Below, in pieces: positions 25,797 through 34,245 of a stretch of DNA of 64,000 nucleotides. The first letter of the stretch is position 1. Each line of letters begins with the position of its first letter. The stretch comes from Corallococcus soli (GTDB lineage Bacteria > Myxococcota > Myxococcia > Myxococcales > Myxococcaceae). Where the stretch lies: positions 372,001 to 436,000 of the forward strand of contig NZ_JAAIYO010000006.1 of the NCBI RefSeq assembly GCF_014930455.1, in the 5' to 3' direction. The notes below the pieces were generated by a model. The model saw only the letters and a program-made list of their open reading frames with translations. It was not told the DNA's origin and did no database searches. The translations under genes and the position numbers were made by a program.

Positions 25797-28067
25797 ATGA
25801 CCGGCCCGCGTGCTCACTCCCATCCGCTCGTCGCGCCCATCCGACGGCGCGCCTTCCGTTGCTGGAGCTTCGGAGCCTGCTGCGCCCTGGTGCTGCTGCC
25901 CGTCATCGCGGCGGCGCAAGCGGTGCCACCCGCCGGGCCCGCGACCGCGGATGCGCAGGGCAAGCCCGACGTTCCCGGCGAGTCCACGCCTCCGAGCAAG
26001 CCCGATGCTCCTGGCAAGTCCGCGCCTCCGAGCGAGCCCGACGCTCCTGGCGAGACCCGCACCGTCGTCACCGCCACGCGCCTGCCGCGCCCGCTGCGCG
26101 ACGTGCCCGCCACCACCGTGGTGATTCCCCGCGACGAAATCCAGCGCAGCCCCACGCTCACGCAGGACGCGCTGGTGCGCACGCTGCCCTCCGTCGCCAC
26201 CTTCCGCCGCACGCCGTCCCTGGTGGCGGACCCCACCGCGCAGGGGCTCAACCTGCGCGGGCTCGCGCCGTCCGGCGTGGCTCGGGGGCTGGTGCTGCTG
26301 GACGGGCTGCCGGTGAACGACCCCTACGGAGGCTGGGTGTTCTGGCGCGCCCTGCCCCGGCTGGGCCTGGACCGCATCGAGGTCGTCCCCACCGGCGGCT
26401 CCGCGCTCTATGGCAGCGCCGCGCTGGGCGGCGTCGTGCAGCTCATCTCCCAGCCCATCACCGGGGCCATCGACGCGGACCTGTCCGTGGGCAACCAGGG
26501 CACCGGCTTCTTCGGCGCGCGCGTCGCGGACCGCTGGAAGCGCGTGGGCATCTCGCTGGAGGCCGAGGGCCTCACCAGCGACGGCTACCGCATCGTCCCC
26601 GCTGGCCAGCGCGGCGCCATCGACGGCGACACCCCGTCCAACCACCTCACCGGGCAGGCGCGCGTGGAGGTCCAGGCCACCGACGACCTCCTGCTCTCCG
26701 CCCGCGCCGGCCTGTTCCGCGAGACGCAGAACGGCGGCACCCGCTACACCGTCGCCCGCGTGGACCTCGCGTGGTTCACCGGCAACGCGCGCCTGCGCAC
26801 GCAGGACGCCGGCACCTTCGAGCTGGGCCTCTACGGCCGCACCCAGGACTTCGCCCAGGACCGCGCCCGCGTCAGCGCGGACCGGAGCACCGAGTCCCGC
26901 TCCGCGCACCAGGACGTGCCCGCAAACGATCAGGGCGGCTCGCTCGTGTGGACCGGGCCGGAGCTGACGCTGGGGGGCAAGCACGTGCTCGCCGTCGGGG
27001 TGGATGCCCGCCGCGCCGCCGGCACCGCGCAGGAGCAGCTCTTCCCCGCCACCGACGCCCCCACGGCGCTCCGCGCGCGCACCACGCGGGGGACCCAGCT
27101 GTCCGGTGGGCTCTTCGTGCAGGACCTCTACACCGTGTCCCCCGCGCTGGAGTTCGCCGGCACGCTGCGCTGGGACCTGTGGCGCAACCAGGACGGTGCC
27201 CGGCAGGAGCGCCGCGCGAACGGCGATGCCACCACCACCGACTTCGCGCCCCGCTCCGCCAGCCAGCTCAGCCCGCGCCTGGCCGCGCGCCTGCGCCCGC
27301 TGGACTGGCTCACCCTGCGCGCCTCCGCCTACCGCGCCTTCCGCGCGCCCACCCTCAACGAGCTGTACCGCCCCTTCCAGGTGGGCACCGTCCTCACCGC
27401 CGCCAACCCGGACCTGGGCGCCGAGCGCCTCTGGGGCACCGAGGCCGGCGTGGAGGCCCTGGGCCCCGGCGGTCTCACCGGACGCGTCACGGGCTTCTGG
27501 AACGTGCTCGACGCGCCCGTCACCAACGTCACCCTGGCCGCGCCCCTGCCCGACGGCACCACCCGCCAGCGCCAGAACCTGGGTCAGGCGCGCGTGCGCG
27601 GCGTGGAGCTGGGCACCGACTGGCGTCCGGCCCGCCAGTGGACCGTGCTCGCCGCCTACACCTTCGTGGACCCCGTCGTCACCGAAGCGCCCGGCCAGCC
27701 CGACCTGGTGGGCCGCCAGCTCCCGCAGGACCCGCGGCATCGCGGGTCGCTCAGCGTCACCTTCGACGAGCCGTCGCTCCTCACCGCCACCGCGCAGCTG
27801 CGCGTCGTGGGCCCGCAGTACGAGGACGACCTCAACACGCGCGGCATGGGCGGCGCGGCCATCGTGGACCTGTTCGTGAACCGCCACCTCTTCTGGAAGG
27901 TGGCCGCCTTCGCGGCGGTGGAGAACCTGTTCGACCGCTCCTACCTGGCGGGGCGCGCGGGCGTGGACACGCTCGCCCCACCCTTCCAGGCGCGCGTGGG
28001 CCTGCGCCTGCGCGACGGCGTCAACGCACGGTCCTCAGCGGCGGAACGGGGCGCACCGGCCCATTGA
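25797..28067 (+). CDS. TonB-dependent outer membrane receptor
   Basis: A 756-residue TonB-dependent receptor. A signal peptide (to about residue 41, A-A-A-Q-A) is followed by a Pro/Lys/Asp-rich spacer with imperfect copies of a motif like S-K-P-D-A-P-G-K. The plug domain then begins with T-V-V-T-A-T-R-L-P-R-P-L-R-D-V-P and includes G-L-N-L-R-G-L-A-P-S-G and D-R-I-E-V-V-P-T-G-G-S-A-L-Y-G-S-A-A-L-G-G-V-V. A 22-strand barrel follows, with the BtuB-like R-A-P-T-L-N-E-L-Y-R. The closest general style is BtuB or CirA, but the ligand cannot be told. No transporter or iron genes are adjacent. Its last 47 bases overlap the end of the convergent helicase gene. Confidence 0.88.
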   Translation: MTGPRAHSHPLVAPIRRRAFRCWSFGACCALVLLPVIAAAQAVPPAGPATADAQGKPDVPGESTPPSKPDAPGKSAPPSEPDAPGETRTVVTATRLPRPLRDVPATTVVIPRDEIQRSPTLTQDALVRTLPSVATFRRTPSLVADPTAQGLNLRGLAPSGVARGLVLLDGLPVNDPYGGWVFWRALPRLGLDRIEVVPTGGSALYGSAALGGVVQLISQPITGAIDADLSVGNQGTGFFGARVADRWKRVGISLEAEGLTSDGYRIVPAGQRGAIDGDTPSNHLTGQARVEVQATDDLLLSARAGLFRETQNGGTRYTVARVDLAWFTGNARLRTQDAGTFELGLYGRTQDFAQDRARVSADRSTESRSAHQDVPANDQGGSLVWTGPELTLGGKHVLAVGVDARRAAGTAQEQLFPATDAPTALRARTTRGTQLSGGLFVQDLYTVSPALEFAGTLRWDLWRNQDGARQERRANGDATTTDFAPRSASQLSPRLAARLRPLDWLTLRASAYRAFRAPTLNELYRPFQVGTVLTAANPDLGAERLWGTEAGVEALGPGGLTGRVTGFWNVLDAPVTNVTLAAPLPDGTTRQRQNLGQARVRGVELGTDWRPARQWTVLAAYTFVDPVVTEAPGQPDLVGRQLPQDPRHRGSLSVTFDEPSLLTATAQLRVVGPQYEDDLNTRGMGGAAIVDLFVNRHLFWKVAAFAAVENLFDRSYLAGRAGVDTLAPPFQARVGLRLRDGVNARSSAAERGAPAH

Positions 28068-30018
28068 ACCAGCGGCTCAGCTCCGTCGTGTCCTCCATCC
28101 GCTTCGCGGGCGGCAGGCTGGAGAGGAACACCCGGCCGTAGCCCTTGGTCACGATGCGGCGGTCCAGCATCGCCACGATGCCCCGGTCCGCCTGCGTGCG
28201 GATGAGCCGCCCGAAGCCCTGGCGCAGCGCCAGCGCCGCCTGCGGCAGCTGGTACTGGTCGAAGGGCTCCTCGCCGCGCGCCTCAATCTGCCGGATGCGC
28301 GCGGCCACCAGCGGGTCGCCCGGCGACGCGAACGGGAGCCGGTCGATGATGACCAGGCTCAGCGCGTCCCCCGGCACGTCCACGCCCTCCCAGAAGCTGT
28401 GCGCGGCGAAGAGCACGCTGGGCGTCTGCCGGAAGGCCTCCAGCAGCTGGGCCTTGGGCCGCTCGCCCTGGAGCAACGCCTGGTAGGGCAGCCGCGTGGC
28501 GGTGAGTTCGTACGCGCGCACCATGTTGCGCAGGGACGTGAAGAGCACGAAGGCGCGCCCGCCCGTCACCTCGCACAGCCGGAGGATCTCCTCCGCCGCC
28601 GCTTCGATGAAGCCCGGGGCGCTGGGGTCCGGCAGGTGCGTGGGCAGGTACAGCGCGGACTGGCGCGGGAAGTCGAACGGGCTGGGCACCGCCAGCGTGC
28701 GCACGCGCGTCACCGGCTGGCCCTCCTCGTCGTACATGCCCATGCGCTTGGCGAAGAAGTCGAAGCGGCTGTCCGCCGCGAGCGTCGCGGAGGTGAACAC
28801 CACCGTGTCCAGCGCGCCGTAGAGCCGGTCGCGCAGCTCCTTCGCCACGTCGATGGGGTTCGCGCGCAGGAAGATGCCCTTGCCGCGCGCCTCCGCCCAG
28901 TAGACGTGCTCGGAGGACTCCGCCTTCTCCAGGAAGGTGAGCTGCTCCACCATCTCCTCCGCGCGGCGGTGGATGGCGGCCAGCTCCGCCTCGCGCTCGC
29001 TGCCGGAAAAGGACGCCAGCGCGGACAGGCCCTCGCGCACCTGCTCCAGCGCGCCGGACAGCTTGCCCATGGTCTCCGGGCGCAGCGCGACGGTGGACTC
29101 CTGGTTGGAGAACCCCAGCGCGCGCGGGGCCTGGAGGAACAGCGCGTCCGCGTGCGAGCGCACCCGCTGGGCCAGCGCCGCGAGCGTCGCGTGCCGTTCG
29201 TCCTTCACCGGCAGGGCCGCCACCGCGTCGCGCGACAGCTCCTCCAGCCGGTAGTTGGAGACGCTGTAGCCGAAGTGGCCGCTGGCCACGTCCTCCAGCG
29301 CGTGCGCCTCGTCGAAGACGACGGCCTCGTAGAAGGGCAGCACGCCTTCGGTGCGCTTGCCGGAGCTGCGCAGCGCCAGGTCCGCGAAGAACAGGTGGTG
29401 GTTCACCACCAGCAGGTCCGCGGCCTCCGCGCGCTTGCGCATCTTCGTGACGAAGCACGTCTCGTACTGCGCGCAGCGCGAGCCCAGGCACGTCTCCGAC
29501 GTGGTGGACAGCCGCGACCACGCGGCGAAGGACTCCGGTAGGTCCAGCTCCGCCCGGTCCCCCGTCTCCGTCTGCGTCACCCACTTCTTGAGCAGCGGCC
29601 ACTGCTTCGCCTCATCGCGCGAGACGAACTGCGGGTCCTTCTCAAAGGATTCGTAGCGGTGCAGGCAGAGGTAGTTGCCCCGGCCCTTGAGGTAGGCCGC
29701 CTCGAACTGGAGCCCCAGCTTCTCGCTGAGCAGCGGCAGGTCCTTGAAGAACACCTGGTCCTGGAGCGTCTTCGTCGCCGTGGACACCACCACCTTGCGG
29801 CCCGACAGCAGGGCGGGCACCAGGTAGGCCAGCGTCTTGCCCGTGCCCGTGCCGGCCTCCGCCAGCAGGTAGCTGCCCTCGGAGAAGGCCCGCTCCACGG
29901 CGCGCGCCATCTGGAGCTGCTCCGGGCGGTGCTCGTACGCGGGCAGCGCCTGCTCCAGCGCGCCGCCAGGACCGAGCAGGCTGTCGACAGAGGGAGGACG
30001 GGGCGCGGGCGCGGACAT
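28021..30018 (-). CDS. DinG/YoaA-family ATP-dependent DNA helicase
   Basis: A 665-residue XPD-like superfamily 2 helicase. Motif I is A-E-A-G-T-G-T-G-K-T (53-62), motif II is V-F-D-E-A-H-A-L, and the C-terminal motif VI reads Q-G-F-G-R-L-I-R. Between motifs I and II are four spaced cysteines (N-Y-L-C, then T-C-L-G-S-R-C-A-Q-Y-E-T-C) in the arrangement of an iron-sulfur cluster. Such enzymes unwind DNA or DNA-RNA structures in repair and at stalled replication forks. It is convergent with the TonB receptor and overlaps its 3' end by 47 bp; both reading frames remain convincing to the end. Confidence 0.92.
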   Translation of the reverse strand: MSAPAPRPPSVDSLLGPGGALEQALPAYEHRPEQLQMARAVERAFSEGSYLLAEAGTGTGKTLAYLVPALLSGRKVVVSTATKTLQDQVFFKDLPLLSEKLGLQFEAAYLKGRGNYLCLHRYESFEKDPQFVSRDEAKQWPLLKKWVTQTETGDRAELDLPESFAAWSRLSTTSETCLGSRCAQYETCFVTKMRKRAEAADLLVVNHHLFFADLALRSSGKRTEGVLPFYEAVVFDEAHALEDVASGHFGYSVSNYRLEELSRDAVAALPVKDERHATLAALAQRVRSHADALFLQAPRALGFSNQESTVALRPETMGKLSGALEQVREGLSALASFSGSEREAELAAIHRRAEEMVEQLTFLEKAESSEHVYWAEARGKGIFLRANPIDVAKELRDRLYGALDTVVFTSATLAADSRFDFFAKRMGMYDEEGQPVTRVRTLAVPSPFDFPRQSALYLPTHLPDPSAPGFIEAAAEEILRLCEVTGGRAFVLFTSLRNMVRAYELTATRLPYQALLQGERPKAQLLEAFRQTPSVLFAAHSFWEGVDVPGDALSLVIIDRLPFASPGDPLVAARIRQIEARGEEPFDQYQLPQAALALRQGFGRLIRTQADRGIVAMLDRRIVTKGYGRVFLSSLPPAKRMEDTTELSRWFNGPVRPVPPLRTVR

Positions 30019-30172
30019 GCGGCGTTCTACCAGGGGCAGGAGGGGCGAAACGCGAACGGCCCCGCAGGATAACAGCGCCCACGGCCCTCCGCGCGTTCCC
30101 CGACACCGTTCCAGCGCGCGCCCGCCCGGAAGGCGGGCCGGCCAGCGCCTCCCCGCCGCCCCGCCCAGGCCA

Positions 30173-30955
30173 CTAGAAGGAGCCGCGCATCATCTGGGAG
30201 AGCACCAGCACCAGCACCAGGGCCAAGAGCAGCACCGCGCCCATGACGATGTTCTTCACCTTGCGCCCGAGGTCCGGCGACGGGCCGTCCGCCGCGAGCG
30301 GCACCACGGACGTCACCCGGCGCACCACCTCGTCCCGCCCGCGCAGCGCCAGGGCATCGTCCGGGGTCCGGGCAAGCCGCAGGCGGTACAGCCGGCCCAC
30401 CATGGCCAGCTCCCCCCGCCCCATCGCCGTCGTCAGCAGCCGGTCATGCGCGTCCCAGTCGCCCCAGGTCCGCAGCAGCGCGTGCCACTGCGTGGCCAGC
30501 ACCTCCGAGGGCTGGTGCTCCTCCGGGATGAAGTTCGCGTAGACGAGCCCGCACTGCGCGCAGGCCCCCTCGTCCTCGCGCAGGGGCGCCACGCACTTGG
30601 GGCAGTGGCCCGGTGGCGCCTGGAACGGGTCCCCGTCCGGGATGGCGGACACCGCGGACGGCGCGTCGGAGCGCACCACGCGCAGGGCGGTGGCGCTCGG
30701 CCGCGGGGGCGCTGGCGGCGCGGACGCGAACGGGGCCTGCGCGGGCAGGGCCACCGCGGCGCCCTCACCGCCGCCCCGGACCTTCGCGTCCTCCGGGCGG
30801 GGCGCGTCAGGGGGCGCGGCGGGAGACGGGGCCAGGGACGGCCCGGCGAAGGTCCGGGCACCACAGGCGCGGCACGTCACGGACAGCTGGCCGCCCTCGA
30901 CCTGGAAGGACTCCACCGGGACCAGCCGCTCGCAGCCTTCGCACTGGTACTTCAT
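30173..30955 (-). CDS. zinc-ribbon membrane protein coupled to an M50 protease
   Basis: A 260-residue protein with two zinc-ribbon-like cysteine clusters. The N-terminal one is C5-x2-C8 with C28-x2-C31, and the second, C-P-K-C and C-A-Q-C-G, lies about residues 119-137. A proline- and alanine-rich stretch separates them. A single hydrophobic segment (about residues 239-256) anchors the C-terminus, so most of the protein faces the cytoplasm. The start overlaps the stop of the protease gene by 4 bp (ATGA). The pair may form a membrane proteolysis unit, but the zinc-ribbon protein has no known function. Confidence 0.65.
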   Translation of the reverse strand: MKYQCEGCERLVPVESFQVEGGQLSVTCRACGARTFAGPSLAPSPAAPPDAPRPEDAKVRGGGEGAAVALPAQAPFASAPPAPPRPSATALRVVRSDAPSAVSAIPDGDPFQAPPGHCPKCVAPLREDEGACAQCGLVYANFIPEEHQPSEVLATQWHALLRTWGDWDAHDRLLTTAMGRGELAMVGRLYRLRLARTPDDALALRGRDEVVRRVTSVVPLAADGPSPDLGRKVKNIVMGAVLLLALVLVLVLSQMMRGSF

Positions 30956-31956
30956 GACAGCACCTCCCGCAGCGGCACGGGCATGGCACACCCGATGAGC
31001 GCCAGCAGGCACAGCGCGCAGATGACCTTGCGCGCGGGACTCAGGGGTTCACCCGGCTCCAGCACCTCCGGGTGGCCGAACCCCACGACCTTGCTCGCCA
31101 CCACCAGCCACAGGCCCCAGGAGACGGTGACGAACACCGTGAGGAACAACAGCACCCAGGCCACGCCCTTGCCCAGCGTCCGGGCCCGGGGCCCCAGCAC
31201 CGCGAACGTCAGGTGCCCGCCGTCCAACTGGCCCACCGGCAGCAGGTTGAGCAGCGTCACCAGCAGGCCGAACCACGCCGCGATGACCACCGGGTGCACC
31301 ACCACGTCCTTGCCCTCGGGCACCGGCCCCAGCGCCAGCCACGTCATGGCCTTCATGATGAGGTTGTCGCCGAACAGCGTCTGCCGCTGGGTGATGACGG
31401 TCTCCAGCGCGGGCGGCGCGTTCGTCAGCCGCTCCATCGCCCAATGCAGCAGGTTCTGTCCCAGCACCCACAGCGACGAGTCACCCGGGAACGTGGAAGG
31501 CACCGGCGGCGAGTCCACCACCGTGGAGTGCAGGAGGCCCCAGTAGAGCAGCGGCAGCGCCACCACCAGGCCCGCCAGCGGCCCCGCCGCGCCAATGTCC
31601 ACCAGCGCATTGCGCGTGGGGATGCGCCCCCGCAGCCGGATGACCGCGCCCAGCGTGCCCAGGCTCCCGGGCACCGGAAGTGGGATGAAGTAGGGCAGCG
31701 ACGTGTCCACCTTGTGCCAACGCGCCAGGACGTAGTGCCCCATCTCGTGCGCGCCCAGGATGCCCAGCAGCGACGCGCTGAAGGCCAGCCCCTGCGCCCG
31801 GTCCTCCGGGAGCAGCCCCGCCCCGCTGAAGGGGAACGAGCGGCCGAAGAGCAGCAGGTACGCGAGGAAGGTCGTCCCCAGCGTCACCACGAACAGCAGC
31901 AGGTGCAGCCACACGCGGAGCGGGGCGGTGGGAGGGGCAACGGAAACCGGGTGCAT
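30952..31956 (-). CDS. M50 (site-2 protease-like) membrane metalloprotease
   Basis: A 334-residue intramembrane zinc protease. The zinc motif H-E-M-G-H is at residues 70-74 within the second hydrophobic segment, and the second metal ligand lies in N-L-L-P-V-G-Q-L-D-G-G-H (about residues 241-252). At least six transmembrane segments are evident. The family cleaves membrane-bound substrates such as anti-sigma factors; the plant and cyanobacterial EGY proteases share the short form seen here. The ATG at 31956 was chosen because the upstream frame is unrelated in composition. It overlaps the zinc-ribbon gene downstream and diverges from the lipoprotein at 32.2 kb. Confidence 0.88.
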   Translation of the reverse strand: MHPVSVAPPTAPLRVWLHLLLFVVTLGTTFLAYLLLFGRSFPFSGAGLLPEDRAQGLAFSASLLGILGAHEMGHYVLARWHKVDTSLPYFIPLPVPGSLGTLGAVIRLRGRIPTRNALVDIGAAGPLAGLVVALPLLYWGLLHSTVVDSPPVPSTFPGDSSLWVLGQNLLHWAMERLTNAPPALETVITQRQTLFGDNLIMKAMTWLALGPVPEGKDVVVHPVVIAAWFGLLVTLLNLLPVGQLDGGHLTFAVLGPRARTLGKGVAWVLLFLTVFVTVSWGLWLVVASKVVGFGHPEVLEPGEPLSPARKVICALCLLALIGCAMPVPLREVLS

Positions 31957-32054
31957 GCGCGAAGATGCCTCACGTCCGCCAAAGGTGCGACCTGTCCCCG
32001 GTCGCGATGCGGCAAAAATGTAAAACAGAACTCGGACTACCCCGACCCCGGTCC

Positions 32055-32082
32055 TTGACTTGAGGTTGACTTCTGGTACGAA
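32055..32082 (+). promoter_or_regulatory. predicted sigma-70-type promoter for the 115-residue lipoprotein
   Basis: A -35 box TTGACT (32055-32060) and a -10 box TACGAA (32077-32082) are separated by 16 bp. The start codon lies about 90 bp downstream, preceded by GGGGAG. Confidence 0.45.
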
Positions 32083-32171
32083 CCGCGCCGCTTGGGGTTC
32101 CATCAAACGGCGGGGCGCCCGTTCAGGGCGGCCCGCCACCGTGCAAGCGACCATCTGTTGGGGAGAAAACC

Positions 32172-32519
32172 ATGAAGAAGCTCATCCTGTCCGCCGTTGC
32201 CGCCGCCTCCCTCGTGGGCTGCACCAGCGTCGAGTCCGCCGTTGTCTCCGGTTCCGAGATCGCCGCCAACGGCGAGGCCGTGGCCGTGATCCAGGGTAGC
32301 TCGCTGGGCCTGACCGCCATCTTCCACATCATCGACATCGTCCAGAGCGACCTGGACACGGTGGTGAACAAGCTCCTCATCAGCGAGGCGAAGGCCATGG
32401 GCGCCTCGAAGATCGACCTGAAGTCGGCGAACACCACGCCCCGTCACGGCATCTTCGCGCTGTTCGGCACCATCATCGGCATCACCAGCTCCTCCGCGAC
32501 CGGCGTGGCGGTGAAGTAG
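32172..32519 (+). CDS. small lipoprotein of unknown function
   Basis: A 115-residue protein with a clean lipoprotein signal (A-S-L-V-G-C-T, Cys17). The mature part has a helical-looking region (I-I-D-I-V-Q-S-D-L-D-T-V-V-N-K-L-L) followed by A-M-G-A-S-K-I-D-L and a glycine/serine-rich hydrophobic C-terminus. I could not place it in a named family with confidence; it resembles TRL-like lipoproteins in length and style. Its own promoter, a GGGGAG ribosome binding site and a strong terminator make it a well-isolated monocistronic gene. Confidence 0.8.
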   Translation: MKKLILSAVAAASLVGCTSVESAVVSGSEIAANGEAVAVIQGSSLGLTAIFHIIDIVQSDLDTVVNKLLISEAKAMGASKIDLKSANTTPRHGIFALFGTIIGITSSSATGVAVK

Positions 32520-32549
32520 GCACCCTGCCCCCTCACCGGGGCAGACCCA

Positions 32550-32579
32550 GAGGCCCCCTGGCGACAGTGGGGCCTCTTT
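32550..32579 (+). terminator. rho-independent terminator
   Basis: A perfect 8-bp stem (GAGGCCCC / GGGGCCTC) with an 11-nt loop is followed by TTT, 30 bp after the lipoprotein stop codon and before the next gene. Confidence 0.75.
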
Positions 32580-32595
32580 CCATTTTGGAGCCCCC

Positions 32596-33414
32596 ATGCG
32601 CGCCCTGCTGCTGCTGCCCCTGCTGAGCCTCCTCGCGTGCCGTTCGTCCTCCTCCGGAAGCGGGGACGGCGCGGAGCTGATGGCCCAGGTGCGCGAGAAG
32701 CTGGCCGCGCGCGACGCGAAGCTCCTGAACTACCAGTTGGAGGGCACCCAGAAGGAAGGCGACAGCCTGTCCGCGGGCTTCACCTTCGCGTACCGCGCGC
32801 CCCAGAAGATGCGCGGCACCGTGACGCAGCCTGCGCGCACCGTGTCCTGGGACGGCAAGCACCTGTACGAGCAGGTGGAGGCGGGGCGCCAGTTCACGAC
32901 GTTCACCTCCCAGGTCTCCGCGGAGAAGCTGTCCGCCTTCCTCACGGAGATCTTCACGCCCTTCGTGCCGGAGGGCTTCCGCGCGCCCCTGCTCCTGCGC
33001 AGCACGAAGGCGCGCCGCACGGCGGCCCTGCCCCAGGCGAAGGACGCGGTGGAGCTGTCCATGCCGCTGGAGGGCGCCGCGGGCGAGGGCATGGTGGTGA
33101 CATACGTGCTGCGCTGGCCCACGCTGGACTTCCTCGCCAAGCGCACGCGCGCCCCCGACGGCACCGAGGCCGAGGTGCGGATGGAGGAGGAGCACTGCGA
33201 CGCGGAGCTGGGGCTGTGCGTGCCTCGCCGGCTCACGCGCCGCGCGGGCGGCCAGCAGGTGGGCGAGACGGTGCTGTCGCGCGTGGACCTGAAGACCCCG
33301 CTGAACAACGATGCGTTCACCCCCACGGCGCCGGAGGGTTACAGCGTGCAGACCCGGACACTCGTGGACAGCGCAACGCAGGAGAGTGGACCGAAGGCAC
33401 CCACGGGCGGTTGA
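32596..33414 (+). CDS. LolA-like lipoprotein
   Basis: A 272-residue lipoprotein (signal peptide ending L-L-A-C, Cys15), then a serine/glycine-rich spacer. The body looks like a LolA/LolB-type half-barrel: an early helix (A-Q-V-R-E-K-L-A-A-R-D), strands such as T-F-A-Y-R-A-P-Q-K-M-R-G-T-V, and W-D-G-K-H-L-Y-E-Q. This suggests binding of a lipid or lipoprotein in the envelope, perhaps as an outer-membrane receptor. Unlike the LolA-like gene at 3.2 kb it is not next to a transporter. It is followed within about 50 bp by the HAD hydrolase gene on the same strand. Confidence 0.65.
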   Translation: MRALLLLPLLSLLACRSSSSGSGDGAELMAQVREKLAARDAKLLNYQLEGTQKEGDSLSAGFTFAYRAPQKMRGTVTQPARTVSWDGKHLYEQVEAGRQFTTFTSQVSAEKLSAFLTEIFTPFVPEGFRAPLLLRSTKARRTAALPQAKDAVELSMPLEGAAGEGMVVTYVLRWPTLDFLAKRTRAPDGTEAEVRMEEEHCDAELGLCVPRRLTRRAGGQQVGETVLSRVDLKTPLNNDAFTPTAPEGYSVQTRTLVDSATQESGPKAPTGG

Positions 33415-33460
33415 CCGGCCCGACCTCCGTCGCCACCTTGGACGGCGGAGGGTGCTGCGA

Positions 33461-34174
33461 ATGGTCGAGAATGTCATCTTCGACGTGGACGGGACGCTGG
33501 TGGACTCGGTGGACGAGCACGCCGAAGCTTGGCGCAGATCGTTCATCGAGTTCGGTCGGGACATCCCCTTCGCCCACGTGCGCAGCCAGATTGGCAAGGG
33601 CTCCGACCAGCTGCTGCCCGTCTTCTTCAACGACGAGGAGCTGGAGCGCTTCGGCAAGGACCTGGACGAGTACCGCTCCGCGCTCTTCAAGCGCGAGTTC
33701 CTGCCCAAGGTGCGCGCCTTCCCCCGCGTGAAGGAGCTGTTCCAGCAGCTGCGCAAGCGCGACCGCAAGGTGGCCCTGGCCTCCAGCGCGAAGGACGACG
33801 AGCTCAAGCGCTACGTGGAGCTGTGCGGCATCGACGGCCTCTTCGAGGCGAAGACGAACGCGGACGAGTCCGACAAGAGCAAGCCGCACCCGGACATCTT
33901 CCAGGTGGCGCTGGCGAAGCTGGGCAAGCCGGACCCCGCCCGGGTGGTGGTGGTGGGCGACACGCCCTATGACGCCATCGCCGCGGGCAAGCTGCACATG
34001 CCGACCGTGGGCATGCTGTGCGGCGGGTTCGGCAAGGACAACCTGCTCACCGCCGGGTGCCGCACGCTGGTGAAGGACCCCGCGGAGCTGCTGCGCCGCC
34101 TGGAGCAGGACCCCGAGGGCTGGCCGTGGGACGCGGCGTCGCGGGACTCCTCCAAGGACGAGGAGTCGCGCTGA
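33461..34174 (+). CDS. HAD-superfamily phosphatase
   Basis: A 237-residue HAD hydrolase of the phosphoglycolate-phosphatase/beta-phosphoglucomutase type. Motif I is F-D-V-D-G-T-L-V-D-S (nucleophile D8, acid D10), the helical cap lies at about 15-80, motif II is L-A-S-S-A-K, motif III lies in K-S-K-P-H-P-D, and motif IV is V-V-V-G-D-T-P-Y-D (about 165-173). It should remove phosphate from a small metabolite. A GGAGGG site 8 bp before the ATG supports the start. The C-terminus is a charged tail of about 15 residues. It may be co-transcribed with the preceding lipoprotein. Confidence 0.9.
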   Translation: MVENVIFDVDGTLVDSVDEHAEAWRRSFIEFGRDIPFAHVRSQIGKGSDQLLPVFFNDEELERFGKDLDEYRSALFKREFLPKVRAFPRVKELFQQLRKRDRKVALASSAKDDELKRYVELCGIDGLFEAKTNADESDKSKPHPDIFQVALAKLGKPDPARVVVVGDTPYDAIAAGKLHMPTVGMLCGGFGKDNLLTAGCRTLVKDPAELLRRLEQDPEGWPWDAASRDSSKDEESR

Positions 34175-34245
34175 AGCGGTAGCGACCGCCTCCGGTGCTC
34201 GCGGTGGCCCCGCCCGGGGCCACCGGCAAGCCCTGGAAGGCCGCG

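Noticed and set aside
25185-27887. A 900-codon minus-strand frame opposite the TonB receptor and DUF5684 gene.
   Set aside because: Same reasoning: no domain, repeated Arg/Gly/Ala, while the plus-strand genes are unambiguous.
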